This document shows positions 6,007 to 15,028 of a stretch of DNA of 36,432 nucleotides, piece by piece (the first letter of the stretch is position 1; every line of letters begins with the position of its first letter). The stretch is taken from IMG/VR virus record IMGVR_UViG_3300009285_002066, positions 1-36,432 of that record; one strand, written 5' to 3'. The position numbers and the translations under genes are program-made. The notes beneath the pieces were generated by a model, which saw nothing but the letters and a program-made list of their open reading frames with translations, ran no database searches and was not told the origin of the DNA. The DNA comes from a virus.

Positions 6007-6409
6007 TCCGAGGTCGTAAAATAACCTTCCCAGTAGCGAACTTACATTTTAGGTCCAGAGCCCGCGCTTCCGCAACGAAGAAACTATCAACGATCATCCC
6101 GGTATGATAAGCGTCGCCTTTCTTGCGGTCAGGATGAGTGTCAGTAGATTCAATGAAAAAGCCAATATCACCCACTTTTGGTAAAAGGGCAGGAACAAAG
6201 AAAGCGAACTGATTGGCGCATCCATCCGGGCAGGACAACCCGTTCTTCCTGAACACGAACTCATTTTTTTCTGAGCAGTCAAGATACTCCGGTTGCTTCC
6301 CCATGTCCGTAACTTCGGCCCCCCACTTATAGGGTATTCCAAGACAGCCCCTCGCCGTCTCCGCCAGGGCTTTCCTGATGACCTCTTTCTGGTGCGCGTC
6401 CAAGCTCAC
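5948..6409 (-). CDS. NlpC/P60-family endolysin (153 aa)
   Basis: The protein has the NlpC/P60 pattern: LGIPYKWGAE (about 23-32), the nucleophile in YLDCSE (Cys about 45), and the histidine in AYHTGMIVDS (about 101). This fold cleaves peptide cross-links in peptidoglycan; a phage copy beside holin-like and lipoprotein genes is most likely the lysis enzyme, though a virion-associated hydrolase cannot be excluded. It starts at GTG in a GTGA overlap with the stop of the coiled-coil membrane protein. Its last 59 bases overlap the plus-strand HNH gene. No signal peptide is seen, so release by a holin is expected. Confidence 0.8.
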   Translation of the reverse strand: MSLDAHQKEVIRKALAETARGCLGIPYKWGAEVTDMGKQPEYLDCSEKNEFVFRKNGLSCPDGCANQFAFFVPALLPKVGDIGFFIESTDTHPDRKKGDAYHTGMIVDSFFVAEARALDLKCKFATGKVILRPRINWEKFENFGGWRSHPDLA

Positions 6410-6759
6410 TTTACACCATTCCTTATCAAGAGAGTCTTGATCTCGCTGGTAACATCCCTCACCTCGCGCACGTCGTCCTTTACTTCTGATATTTCTGAAC
6501 GGAGCTGAGTAATGTTGTCGTCAATTTTCAAATTGATCTGCTCCTGCCGGGCCTTGAAACTTTCGAGAGTTATTACGTCGCCGGTTGAGTCGGAAAGATG
6601 GGCGTCCAGCTTCCTTTTTATGTCCCTGATCTCTGTATAGCTGACGTAATCTCCGTTTCTCTTTTTGAGGAACATTGGTATCTCCTTGTAGGCGACGTAA
6701 ACGATTAGTCCGCCCACCAACCCAAATTTGTCCAGCATTTTCAAAAACAGTTCTTCCAT
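6406..6759 (-). CDS. Membrane-anchored coiled-coil protein (117 aa)
   Basis: An N-terminal hydrophobic segment (MLDKFGLVGGLIVYVAYKEI, about 8-27) is followed by a basic stretch and a long coiled coil (about 70-112: FKARQEQINLKIDDNITQLR, then EISEVKDDVREVRDVTSEIK). AGGGGTGC gives a ribosome binding site. It overlaps the endolysin start by GTGA, so the two are likely coupled. Architecture (helix plus coiled coil) resembles phage haemolysin XhlA-like or spanin-type accessory proteins, but identity is not certain. Confidence 0.7.
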   Translation of the reverse strand: MEELFLKMLDKFGLVGGLIVYVAYKEIPMFLKKRNGDYVSYTEIRDIKRKLDAHLSDSTGDVITLESFKARQEQINLKIDDNITQLRSEISEVKDDVREVRDVTSEIKTLLIRNGVK

Positions 6760-6768
6760 ATAGCACCC

Positions 6769-7356
6769 CTATCGCGGTTTTCCTGGCACAAAACAGGTAA
6801 AGTTCTTGGCGTTTGCTGGGTCCGCATTGAATACCGTAAAACTTCCCGGCAGACCGCCCAAAGACCGGATTCTCACCGACATCGTGGAAGTGTCCGCATC
6901 GTACGCCTCCGAACAGACTGGGATCCCCAGCTCCCTGGCATTGAAACTAACGGTTGACAGGGTTACGGTCTCCTGCGCCGCAATGGCGCCGCTGGCGAAA
7001 TAGAGGACGTAGCCCTGGTAGATGCTGATATTGGCAGAAGAAACGAAGATATTTGAGCCGTTGACAGTGACAGTGCTGGCGTTTACCTGCTCTATCGTGG
7101 CGCTGTCAACGTGGACCTCGGCCCACTTGGTAGTGGCTGAACCCAGACTGTAGGTCAGGCCGGAGGAGGGTATCAGGTCGAAAGGGCGTGAGCTGTCGTC
7201 CTCTGCGTGGCGATGGATGTCCATCGTTTGATAAATTTCCCTGAAGTTCTCTGAAACGGCCGGGTCCGGGACTTCGTAGGGAGGTTGCTCCGATCCATCT
7301 ATCCGGCAAGGGACAAGAAGCAAGAAAAACATGATATTCAAAAAATAAATCCTCAT
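6769..7356 (-). CDS. Exported fibre-like protein (195 aa)
   Basis: A Sec signal peptide is evident (MRIYFLNIMFFLLLVPCRIDG, cleavage near residue 21-22). The mature part has SGLTYSLGSATTKWAEVHVD (about 65-84), a motif seen in phage tail-fibre and receptor-binding proteins, then Ser/Thr/Val-rich beta sequence (TVTVNGSNIFVSSANISIYQ). The C-terminal part has two cysteines (PVCSEAY, FTCFVPG) that could bond outside the cytoplasm. A GTG at 7362 overlapping the giant gene's stop is an alternative start. It matches in style the exported proteins at 16-22 kb, suggesting a shared role in tail fibres or host surface. Confidence 0.7.
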   Translation of the reverse strand: MRIYFLNIMFFLLLVPCRIDGSEQPPYEVPDPAVSENFREIYQTMDIHRHAEDDSSRPFDLIPSSGLTYSLGSATTKWAEVHVDSATIEQVNASTVTVNGSNIFVSSANISIYQGYVLYFASGAIAAQETVTLSTVSFNARELGIPVCSEAYDADTSTMSVRIRSLGGLPGSFTVFNADPANAKNFTCFVPGKPR

Positions 7357-7358
7357 TG

Positions 7359-10300
7359 TCACCTTAAATCTCCTATCCCATCTAAAATTATTGTCCTCAA
7401 TTCCGGCATACCTTCCGCTTCTTTTGGCTTGGATCGCTTTTCCATCTCCCGGTACCTGTCAATCTGCCTTTCAATGCGTGTGATCGCCCCATGTCGAGAA
7501 TGAACCTTTTCCTTCTCAGCCGTGGAAAGTTTGCTTGTTTTTTCCTTTATAGCTTTCAATGACTGTCTGGTCTCGTCCCTCATCTCGTAGTAGTCCTGCA
7601 AGTTCCTTCCTGCGGAAAAATACCAGTCCCTGATGAACGGGTTGGAAATTGGCTTCCCAGTCACAAACCGCGTCACCCTGCCCAGATACCCCTCAATGAG
7701 ATAGTCAATCTTTATGGGGGAAAGATTAAGCTTATCTCCCATGAATTTGGCAAATTTAGATGTGTTGTCATTGAATCTCTGTCTCGGCTCCATCCCTTCA
7801 AACCATTTGCCTTCCAGCGGCCTTACCTTTGGGTAGTCCCTGGTGTTCGTGGCCACCCCAATTAGCGGCTTTATCAACTGCGGCAACCATGAAAAGAAAA
7901 CCCTTGTGGGATCAGTTACGTTGAACTGGTCAGGAAGAAATGCCGTCGCCCCTGCCGCATAGTCGCCCGCCGAGTATTTGGCATCCATTGCAATATCTGC
8001 CAATGCCATGTTGATGATATGTCCAATAATACCCATCTGTTCGGGAATCCTCAGCTTGACCAGTCTCTTTCCGTCAGAATGGGGCAGCCACAGATAGTTG
8101 GCCAGCTCGTTCGGTTCCAGGTCTTTGTATGCCTGCTTCTGTTCCTTTGAAGCCCGTTTCATCATGTAGGCGAACGATCCTATAATGGATGCGGTGATGG
8201 CCGCCACCACAAACAGCGCCCGGTTCTTCGTATCTTTCTGTCCCAACGTTCTGCCGAACTGAGCCAACACCTGGATGCCGGGATTGAAAAATGGGATGGA
8301 CTTGATCAGTGATGATCCGCCCCACCATCTGCCCGTGTGATGGAACGGCACAGATACCCGCCCGGCATCTTCCATGGCCACAACCTGGCTGTGCCCACTC
8401 ATCCTGGACTTGATATACTCCGTTCCTCTTGTGGCAAATTCGCTTACCTTTACTGGCCAGGAAAGAAAGTCAAGGCCGTCTTCTATTGCCTTGGCGATTA
8501 AATCCAACCCCTTTTTCTCTTTCGCCAAAATCTTGAAAAGTTCCTCTGGCGGGGTGTCTTGGTGCCGGACGAATGTCTGCCTTTCTCCACCCATGACCAT
8601 GTACTCCTCAAAAAATTCAGCTTCTTTGCTCCCATGCTTCCACAGAGCTTTTGAAATGTTCTTTAAAGCATCGTAAATTGGGATCATCTTGTTCCTGGTC
8701 TGAGATGCGGCGCTGATCTGGTCAATTAGGAAGTTCGTCGGCGCAAACAGGGGATAGGTGCCAGTTGTCCCCTTGGTGAACCACCGGGAAGAAGTCTTCA
8801 TCAGTTTCTCGAAGATACCAACGTCTTGATAGCTCATCAACTCGTCAACCACCTTCTTTATTTCCTTGGAAACCAGTATCGGAACCCTTTTCCCGTTCCT
8901 GTCCCTGGCCATGATGATATTGGTGTCCTTTTCCTGGGGATATGTTATCCTTCCGTTCCTGGTGTCATAGGACGGCTCCAACGGTAACTTTTGAAACAGT
9001 TCAGGGAACTGGTCGGCAAGTCCCCCGATCTTATTGTAAACCATCTGCCTGAGACTTTTGCGCATGATCTCCGCGCTGTCAGTGATGAGGGAATAGAGGG
9101 GATTGATGATTGACAGCTTCGATCCCTTTCTTCCCAGCAGAGAAGATACCTTGGTCTTGCCAACCCGCACGCCCGGCAGTGCCTCTCCGGTGCCTATGAT
9201 GTCATCGTAAACGTCACGCTTAAACGAAGCGTACCCTTCGATGGATGAATACCGAGACACCTGCCCGCTTGTTATCAGTCCCACGTCACCATCTGCCATC
9301 ATTTCAAGGTTGGACTGGTTGTAGAGATCGTAGGTCTTGGCGAACTCTGTAAATGTGGCCTTGCCTTCTTCGTAGGCGCTATCAATAACGGCTTTATCGA
9401 AACCGTCTCTTTTCAGTATTTCTTTCGCCTGTCTGTAAATTTCAATCTTTTTCTTTAGTTCGGCTATGTCTTTCATTGCCATTATAGATGGAGATTTCAT
9501 TAGATCGTCAATTCTTTCCCTGGCCGCAATCGCTACCGCCTCCAGCTTGTCCAATTCCTGGTAGAGAAAATGTTGCCTCCGCGCAATGAGCCAATGAGAA
9601 AAATTGTCAACCAGTCCTTTCTTTTGCAACTCATTCACAAAGTCAGAGATACTTTTGTCCGTGTCCTTGCTGAAAGATCCATTCTTATACGTCCAGTACC
9701 CCCTCTTTCCGTTAATATTGTTGAGTATGAAATGGTTTACGTTATTGTATTGCCTCGCCCACAGTGACGGATCTGATGCCGTGCGCTGGACCCCGGCCTC
9801 GCGGGCCAGCTTTTCTATGGCGTAGAGATTGTCTGCAATTTCGCTTTTAATCTTGTCCCAGAAATTGAGGTAGGAGTCTTTAATCTCATCCTGTTGAAAC
9901 TTGTTTGTCATCCTGGCCCCAACCTTGTCAAGGTTGCTCAGGTTTTGGTACTCCCCAAGAACTTTCCTAAAATCAGCCAGCATGTCCGTGTATATCGGCC
10001 TGTAGAAAGAACCACCGCCCTTCAGGTACATATTGACCAGCTCTGGGTACTTGCTGTAAAGCTCAGATGGTGATTCCACTGACTTCTGAAACAGAATGGC
10101 CAAACCTTCCTCCATGCGCGTTTCGAGTTTGTGCGTCTTAACCCCGCCGGGGTAGTATTCGACGTACAGCTCTGTTAGCTTTTTTCTGACCTTCGCGTAA
10201 ACCGTGTTGTAGATTGGCGTTCCGGTCTTGGATGATCCTATTTTCCTCATCAGAGGTTCAGCCGTGGAATACTTCTTGCTCATGGCATGAAAGGTCTCAT

Positions 10301-13300
10301 GCACCGCCACGCCAATGTCGTTCAATGCGTTCAGATAGACGTTGCCTGTCTTGGGGAAAAATACGCCTTCTGTTCCCCTGGGGTTGTAGGTCTCGCCTAT
10401 CCTGTCAGCGTACTTCTTGGCCACGTTCTTTATCTTTTCGGACAGCTTGAAATCTTCTTTAGCTGTGGCTCCTTCCGCTGTCACCTTCTCGATCTTGTCA
10501 ATCTGAGTGGAACCCTTAGCCGCTGATACGCCTTTGCCGCCTGCCTTTTTAGGCGCGCCTTTTATGGCTTTCGCTCCAACCACTGATTGATCGTTACCTG
10601 AAAAATGATGAGGACTTGCCTCGCTTTCCGGCCTGGACCAAAACACAACATCGCCATCAATGACAGATAGGGAGTCCTTCAGGTACGCAGGATTTATTCC
10701 GGTCACAGGGATGGCCTTAGTTTTGTCAAGCATTGGCATAACAATGTTGCCAGAAGTAGGCTTAAATGCGGGCACTGTTTTTGTCTTAACTGGGATGCTA
10801 ACGCTTTTTCCTCCAGACTTCGGGTCTCCAACCGTAAATTCTACGCTCTCTTTTGAAAACTTTGTTGCCATAATTACGCCGCGCCCTGCTTGTTTGATGT
10901 ATGGCGCAAGTTCTTTTAATGCGGCAAGCGCCTGATCTTTGCTGAGAATAACCTGATACTTCATGTCCGAAGGGATAACTCCAGCTGTCTTGGGGTATTC
11001 ACCATCAATGAGACGGACGGACAATGTCGTGTCTCCATCGGAAAACGAAAGCGAATTTTCTCCTAAACTAAGCTGAATGCTTCCCTCTTTCATGGCCTTC
11101 ATTCCTGCAATTACCTTTCCCCCAACAACTGGAAGAATGTATTTCCCATCCTTCAATCCCTTAGCATTGATAGGCTCAAAATACATGCGCCGCCCATCAG
11201 TACCAACGATTTGCCCTTTTCCTCCCTTAACCTCAATGTAGGTGCCTCGAAGTGTGTGGCGCGTTTCGTCTTCGCTTGAAAATTTGCTGGCCTTCTCTAA
11301 AGAGTCAAGCAATGCGGAACGTTCAATGGTGCCGCCGTCTTTGGTGGTTTCTGGTAAGGCTGGGAAATCTGCGGGGTCCAGACTTGTCTTGTCCATGTTC
11401 TTTCCCATAATCTTGTATGCTCCAGGGGCAAGGTTTGACTTCGTTGTTAAAGCAACTTCAAGATCGGTTGCCATCATGTTTCCCTTGCTGTCAACTACAA
11501 CATGCTGAAGGATAGGAAGTTTCGAGCCTTTATGGATTATTGACTTCATGGCGGATACTGCGTCGGTTGTCTTGGATGGTTTTTTTGTAGAGATTATTGG
11601 GTCATCAGCCACCGTCGCCGCTGCTGGCTTTTCGGCCAGAGGCACTTCAGGCGGCCTTTCGCTGATGGGCTTAGATGTGAGTGTTGGAGTAGCTTCAGCC
11701 GGCACGCTGGGGATGTGCTTGACCTCAATGGAGCCGCCGCCGGGCAGGGGGATGATGGTTGACGCTGGGGGATTTGATGGGCCGTATCCTTTAGGGGTGA
11801 CATCCGTAATTGTAGATTGTATTTTCTTTCCAGCCAACCTACTCTCTCCAATGCTGGCCTGATCTTTTTCAACCTGGCGCCTGACTGATAAAAGCTCATC
11901 AGGGGATAATTTCCTTCCGTTAAATTCACCAGTCCTGAGCGTTAGCTGTCCCTCTGCAATAGAGTTGCGAACCTCCTGTACCTGTCTGGGGTCGGTTATG
12001 GTTGGTTTCTGTGGTTCGGGGGAGGGAGGGGTTACTTCTGCGGCTGACTGGCTGGGGCTGACGGTTTGTTGAACTTCACTTGTCGCCCGTCCGGGTACAA
12101 TATCCCCGTCAGCTTTCCCGCCTTGTACAGAAGAAGCGGTTCTGCTAACCGTTGGGGATACTTCTTTCGAAGTTCTTGCGTAGAGTGTATCTTGCCCTTG
12201 GGGGAATTCATTTTTTGTTCCTTCCAGTTCATTATAACCCCGAACATACTCACTTGTCAAGGGGACGATATTCTTTATACCTTTCACCTCGTCGGAAATC
12301 CTGCCCTGAACATCTTTCCAGTTAAACCCAAACACGCCACTGATGGTTATGCCCTTGTGAGTCTTCCCCGTTTTTTTACCAACAGTTTCCAATTCAGCTA
12401 TCATGTCCTGAACCTTTTGTATGTCTTGATGCACCTTGACTGGATTTAGCGGGTTCTTCCCTGTCAAGTTTAACGGCAGGACAAGCTCGTCACCTCCCCA
12501 AATTATAGGGGTATACCCAAGATCGGAAAACATCTGAACCAATTCCCTTATAAAATAGTTCGATCCCTCCATTGTCAGCCGCAGGTTCAAATCATGCAGG
12601 TTGTCAATGTCCAGCAACACCATAGAAGAGTCTTTTACAAGTTTGTCGTCAAACTTCCTGCGCATAAACATAAACCTTTTAGCAAGCCCGCCAAACCTGG
12701 TATCAGAAAACTCTGCTTTTGCGATTTCGTTTATGTCTGCAACATTCTTGGGTTCGCCCAGCTTTTCGATGGCCTTCCCTAAACCGCTCTTCCTGGGAAC
12801 GTAGAAATTATCGGCAAAGTTCTCTGTCTTCACAATATTGTCAAAGGCGTACTTCTCTATGGGAGCCCTGCGTTCCACCGGCTCGACCTTGACGATTCTT
12901 TCCTTTGTTGGTGGGATTATGTTGGCCTCACTTTCAGCTTCAACCGTGTATTTCTTACCTGTTTCTGTGATCAATGTGAATTTTTGCAATACCTCAGCAG
13001 ATTCCTCCGCTTCCTGTCCACTAAAAAATAGACCTTTTTTGCCTGAAATAGGCGGTTTTCCAGCTTCAGGGGGGGTAAGAGGCGCGGTGGGCGGTTTGGG
13101 ACCAACTGGCGCCATCCCTGGGGCTGCTGGCGGCTCTGTGGGGGGCTTTTCTGCCACCATTCCCTCTCTTGGCGCCTGTTCTGCCGGCACAACGTCCTGC
13201 CTGGGACCTAAAGGGTAAAGCCTTTTGATCTTTGGACCGGAAGGAAAGCCCAGTTTCTTGCTTAAATTTGCGTACCAGTCTTCAGGATAAAGCAACTCTA

Positions 13301-14183
13301 CTGCCCTGTCTGGAACGGTTACAGTTGTAGCCTTACCTGTCCTCGCGGTATGGTCGGCCAGGTCCTTAAAGCCGGGAGCCATGGTGTCCATTTTGTTCAT
13401 GGCCGCTTCGCCGCCGTTCTTGTAGATGGCCTCAACCTTTTCAGTCGTCAATTCAACTGTGAAAGCTGGCAATTTTGCCTCTTTTACGGCTTTCCTGTAG
13501 GCAAATTTGTCGAATCCAGCTCCAGACAACTGCGCGGCTGCCGAAAACAGCGTAAATCCAGCCATGTTTCGCGCCATGCGCCCAGGAAGCGTCTCGTCGT
13601 CCTCGCCTTTTGTGAAGGCAGTAAAGGGAACCGATTCAACCGCGGAGTTGACTACATTGAAAATTCGAGGGTTTTTGGCTATCCATGTGGCAATAGCTGG
13701 CAGTTGCTTTGCCGGGGCTGTTATCAGTTTTGTCGCGTAATTTGAAGGAATGGCCTGGGCCAGAAACATGGCGCCATTCAACTGTTCCCTTCTGGAACTG
13801 GCCCGCATACCAAGAACTGTCGGATCGAGGCCGGGATCCCGTTTTAGAAGTGTCTCTTTTAAAAGCTCGTTTGATCCAGTTTCAATCTCTTTGTTTACAG
13901 CGTCTTCCCATAGCTGTAGCTCTTTCGGCTTCTCCCATGGAGTAGGCGGTATGACTTCCGGTGCGCGAATTTCAGGATCAATCCCTGTCCTTACCTTTGG
14001 TATGTTTATTTCCCCTGTAAGAGCGTCAAAACGGGGAACGCTTGGGGAGAGTTTAACTTCTGGCGGAATGTCCTGTTCTTGTTCCCATGGAGGCGGAGGG
14101 ATAGAGCTTTCTGTCTCCCATGGAGGTGGCGGAATGTCTTCTTCAGTTTCCCATGGTGCAGGTGGAACTATTCTTGAACCCAT
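7359..14183 (-). CDS. Giant multidomain virion-type protein: PPxPWE repeats, GGDEF-like, DnaN-like clamp, zincin, LPD38-like (2274 aa)
   Basis: Domains in order: three 11-residue PPxPWExExxI repeats (about 7-39); helical region (90-310); Pro-rich linker (325-390); a GGDEF-like domain (about 450-670) with VLLDIDNLHDLN and WGGDELVLPL; a linker to 870; a three-part DnaN-type sliding clamp (about 872-1185) with LPILQHVVVD, ATDLEVAL, VGTDGRRMYF, LIDGEYPKTAGVIPSD and NPAYLKDSL; an HExxH zincin (VAVHETFHAM, His about 1295, plus downstream EEGLAILF); long helices; and a C-terminal region (about 1690-2170) resembling LPD38 of large polyvalent proteins, with KSIPFFNPGIQVLAQFG and one likely membrane helix (VVAAITASIIGSFAYMM). 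The ATG at 14183 is preferred over GTG at 14210. Such giants are injected or internal virion proteins in related phages; the individual roles are inferred. Confidence 0.85.
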   Translation of the reverse strand: MGSRIVPPAPWETEEDIPPPPWETESSIPPPPWEQEQDIPPEVKLSPSVPRFDALTGEINIPKVRTGIDPEIRAPEVIPPTPWEKPKELQLWEDAVNKEIETGSNELLKETLLKRDPGLDPTVLGMRASSRREQLNGAMFLAQAIPSNYATKLITAPAKQLPAIATWIAKNPRIFNVVNSAVESVPFTAFTKGEDDETLPGRMARNMAGFTLFSAAAQLSGAGFDKFAYRKAVKEAKLPAFTVELTTEKVEAIYKNGGEAAMNKMDTMAPGFKDLADHTARTGKATTVTVPDRAVELLYPEDWYANLSKKLGFPSGPKIKRLYPLGPRQDVVPAEQAPREGMVAEKPPTEPPAAPGMAPVGPKPPTAPLTPPEAGKPPISGKKGLFFSGQEAEESAEVLQKFTLITETGKKYTVEAESEANIIPPTKERIVKVEPVERRAPIEKYAFDNIVKTENFADNFYVPRKSGLGKAIEKLGEPKNVADINEIAKAEFSDTRFGGLAKRFMFMRRKFDDKLVKDSSMVLLDIDNLHDLNLRLTMEGSNYFIRELVQMFSDLGYTPIIWGGDELVLPLNLTGKNPLNPVKVHQDIQKVQDMIAELETVGKKTGKTHKGITISGVFGFNWKDVQGRISDEVKGIKNIVPLTSEYVRGYNELEGTKNEFPQGQDTLYARTSKEVSPTVSRTASSVQGGKADGDIVPGRATSEVQQTVSPSQSAAEVTPPSPEPQKPTITDPRQVQEVRNSIAEGQLTLRTGEFNGRKLSPDELLSVRRQVEKDQASIGESRLAGKKIQSTITDVTPKGYGPSNPPASTIIPLPGGGSIEVKHIPSVPAEATPTLTSKPISERPPEVPLAEKPAAATVADDPIISTKKPSKTTDAVSAMKSIIHKGSKLPILQHVVVDSKGNMMATDLEVALTTKSNLAPGAYKIMGKNMDKTSLDPADFPALPETTKDGGTIERSALLDSLEKASKFSSEDETRHTLRGTYIEVKGGKGQIVGTDGRRMYFEPINAKGLKDGKYILPVVGGKVIAGMKAMKEGSIQLSLGENSLSFSDGDTTLSVRLIDGEYPKTAGVIPSDMKYQVILSKDQALAALKELAPYIKQAGRGVIMATKFSKESVEFTVGDPKSGGKSVSIPVKTKTVPAFKPTSGNIVMPMLDKTKAIPVTGINPAYLKDSLSVIDGDVVFWSRPESEASPHHFSGNDQSVVGAKAIKGAPKKAGGKGVSAAKGSTQIDKIEKVTAEGATAKEDFKLSEKIKNVAKKYADRIGETYNPRGTEGVFFPKTGNVYLNALNDIGVAVHETFHAMSKKYSTAEPLMRKIGSSKTGTPIYNTVYAKVRKKLTELYVEYYPGGVKTHKLETRMEEGLAILFQKSVESPSELYSKYPELVNMYLKGGGSFYRPIYTDMLADFRKVLGEYQNLSNLDKVGARMTNKFQQDEIKDSYLNFWDKIKSEIADNLYAIEKLAREAGVQRTASDPSLWARQYNNVNHFILNNINGKRGYWTYKNGSFSKDTDKSISDFVNELQKKGLVDNFSHWLIARRQHFLYQELDKLEAVAIAARERIDDLMKSPSIMAMKDIAELKKKIEIYRQAKEILKRDGFDKAVIDSAYEEGKATFTEFAKTYDLYNQSNLEMMADGDVGLITSGQVSRYSSIEGYASFKRDVYDDIIGTGEALPGVRVGKTKVSSLLGRKGSKLSIINPLYSLITDSAEIMRKSLRQMVYNKIGGLADQFPELFQKLPLEPSYDTRNGRITYPQEKDTNIIMARDRNGKRVPILVSKEIKKVVDELMSYQDVGIFEKLMKTSSRWFTKGTTGTYPLFAPTNFLIDQISAASQTRNKMIPIYDALKNISKALWKHGSKEAEFFEEYMVMGGERQTFVRHQDTPPEELFKILAKEKKGLDLIAKAIEDGLDFLSWPVKVSEFATRGTEYIKSRMSGHSQVVAMEDAGRVSVPFHHTGRWWGGSSLIKSIPFFNPGIQVLAQFGRTLGQKDTKNRALFVVAAITASIIGSFAYMMKRASKEQKQAYKDLEPNELANYLWLPHSDGKRLVKLRIPEQMGIIGHIINMALADIAMDAKYSAGDYAAGATAFLPDQFNVTDPTRVFFSWLPQLIKPLIGVATNTRDYPKVRPLEGKWFEGMEPRQRFNDNTSKFAKFMGDKLNLSPIKIDYLIEGYLGRVTRFVTGKPISNPFIRDWYFSAGRNLQDYYEMRDETRQSLKAIKEKTSKLSTAEKEKVHSRHGAITRIERQIDRYREMEKRSKPKEAEGMPELRTIILDGIGDLR
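14067..14165 (-). repeat. Three tandem 33-base units coding PPxPWExExxI
   Basis: At the N-terminus of the giant protein the units PPAPWETEEDI, PPPPWETESSI and PPPPWEQEQDI follow each other without a gap; the DNA shows the recurring TCCCATGG on the plus strand. A fourth, isolated copy (IPPTPWEKPKEL) lies about 40 residues later. Such proline-tryptophan motifs could serve as binding tags for a partner protein. Confidence 0.85.
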
Positions 14184-15001
14184 CCGCCGGCCTTGGTGTA
14201 GCGCCACCACTTCTTTGTCTTGGGGTCCTGCCTTCTTGTGGCTGTTTCTGATCCGGTTGCTCCTGCCCCAGCGCCGCCCGATCCGTTAGAACCTCCTTCC
14301 TTCTTCTTGAAATAGTTGGCAAGCGCATCGCCCATCTCTCCTGCCTTCTTAACTCCCTTCCTGGCCATAGCCTTACCTTCCTGAATCAGGCTTGGGGTTT
14401 CTGGTTCTGCCCTTTCCTCTACCTTTTTTGCAAATGGTGAGGGGTCTGCACCGATATAGACAGACGCTTCGTAGGCTAATTGCCGTGTAGCTTCGTTCAA
14501 TGGCCCAAGTTTTAATTCTTTAAGAGCATTTAAACGGATAGCCCTTGCGTCTTTTGACCTGGGCGACTCAGCGGAAGATCCTCTGGGTGGAGCGGACCGT
14601 CTTTGTTCGTCAGGTGGTCTTTCCCATTGATTTGTTTCATCGTTAAATAAAAACCCGCTCTTTGGCGACGGACTCATAGTCACATCTTCAAAAACAGAAT
14701 TACGTATTGGGGATGCAACAGGATCAGCCATTCTTGTTTCAATGTAAGGGTAATCTTGGCCAAACCGTTCATCTCTTTTCATGTATTCTTTCCTGAATGA
14801 AGGTGTTCCTGGTTGACTTATATTATAACCAACAGTCTCTTCGCCTGTCTGTCGTTGCTCTGGAATTTTTCCTGTTTCTAAAACTGCATTGTATTCAGCA
14901 GCAGTTTTAATTGCACCAGAAACTATTCCCATTTTCGCAATTTGTAATCTTAATTCGTCGTCTTTTCTTTGCTGTTCCCTACGCCTTGTCATCATTCCCA
15001 T
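14168..15001 (-). CDS. Probable internal virion protein (277 aa)
   Basis: A strong ribosome binding site (AACAGGAGGGAACC) precedes MGMMTRRREQ. The N-terminus is helical (QQRKDDELRLQIAKMGIVSG), the middle is low-complexity and charged (RPPDEQRRSAPPRGSSAESP), residues about 165-230 are helical, and the end is Gly-rich followed by PKTKKWWRYTKAGGWVQE. No enzyme motif is visible. Its location between the 363-residue protein and the giant protein suggests an ejection-type component. It overlaps the giant gene's start by 16 bases. Confidence 0.7.
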   Translation of the reverse strand: MGMMTRRREQQRKDDELRLQIAKMGIVSGAIKTAAEYNAVLETGKIPEQRQTGEETVGYNISQPGTPSFRKEYMKRDERFGQDYPYIETRMADPVASPIRNSVFEDVTMSPSPKSGFLFNDETNQWERPPDEQRRSAPPRGSSAESPRSKDARAIRLNALKELKLGPLNEATRQLAYEASVYIGADPSPFAKKVEERAEPETPSLIQEGKAMARKGVKKAGEMGDALANYFKKKEGGSNGSGGAGAGATGSETATRRQDPKTKKWWRYTKAGGWVQE

Positions 15002-15028
15002 GACGGTTCCCTCCTGTTATTTTCAAAT

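Noticed and set aside
7359-14210. GTG start at 14210 giving 2283 residues for the giant protein
   Set aside because: The extra nine codons lie in the C-terminal coding part of the upstream gene and ATG at 14183 is a better start codon; the difference does not affect the domains.
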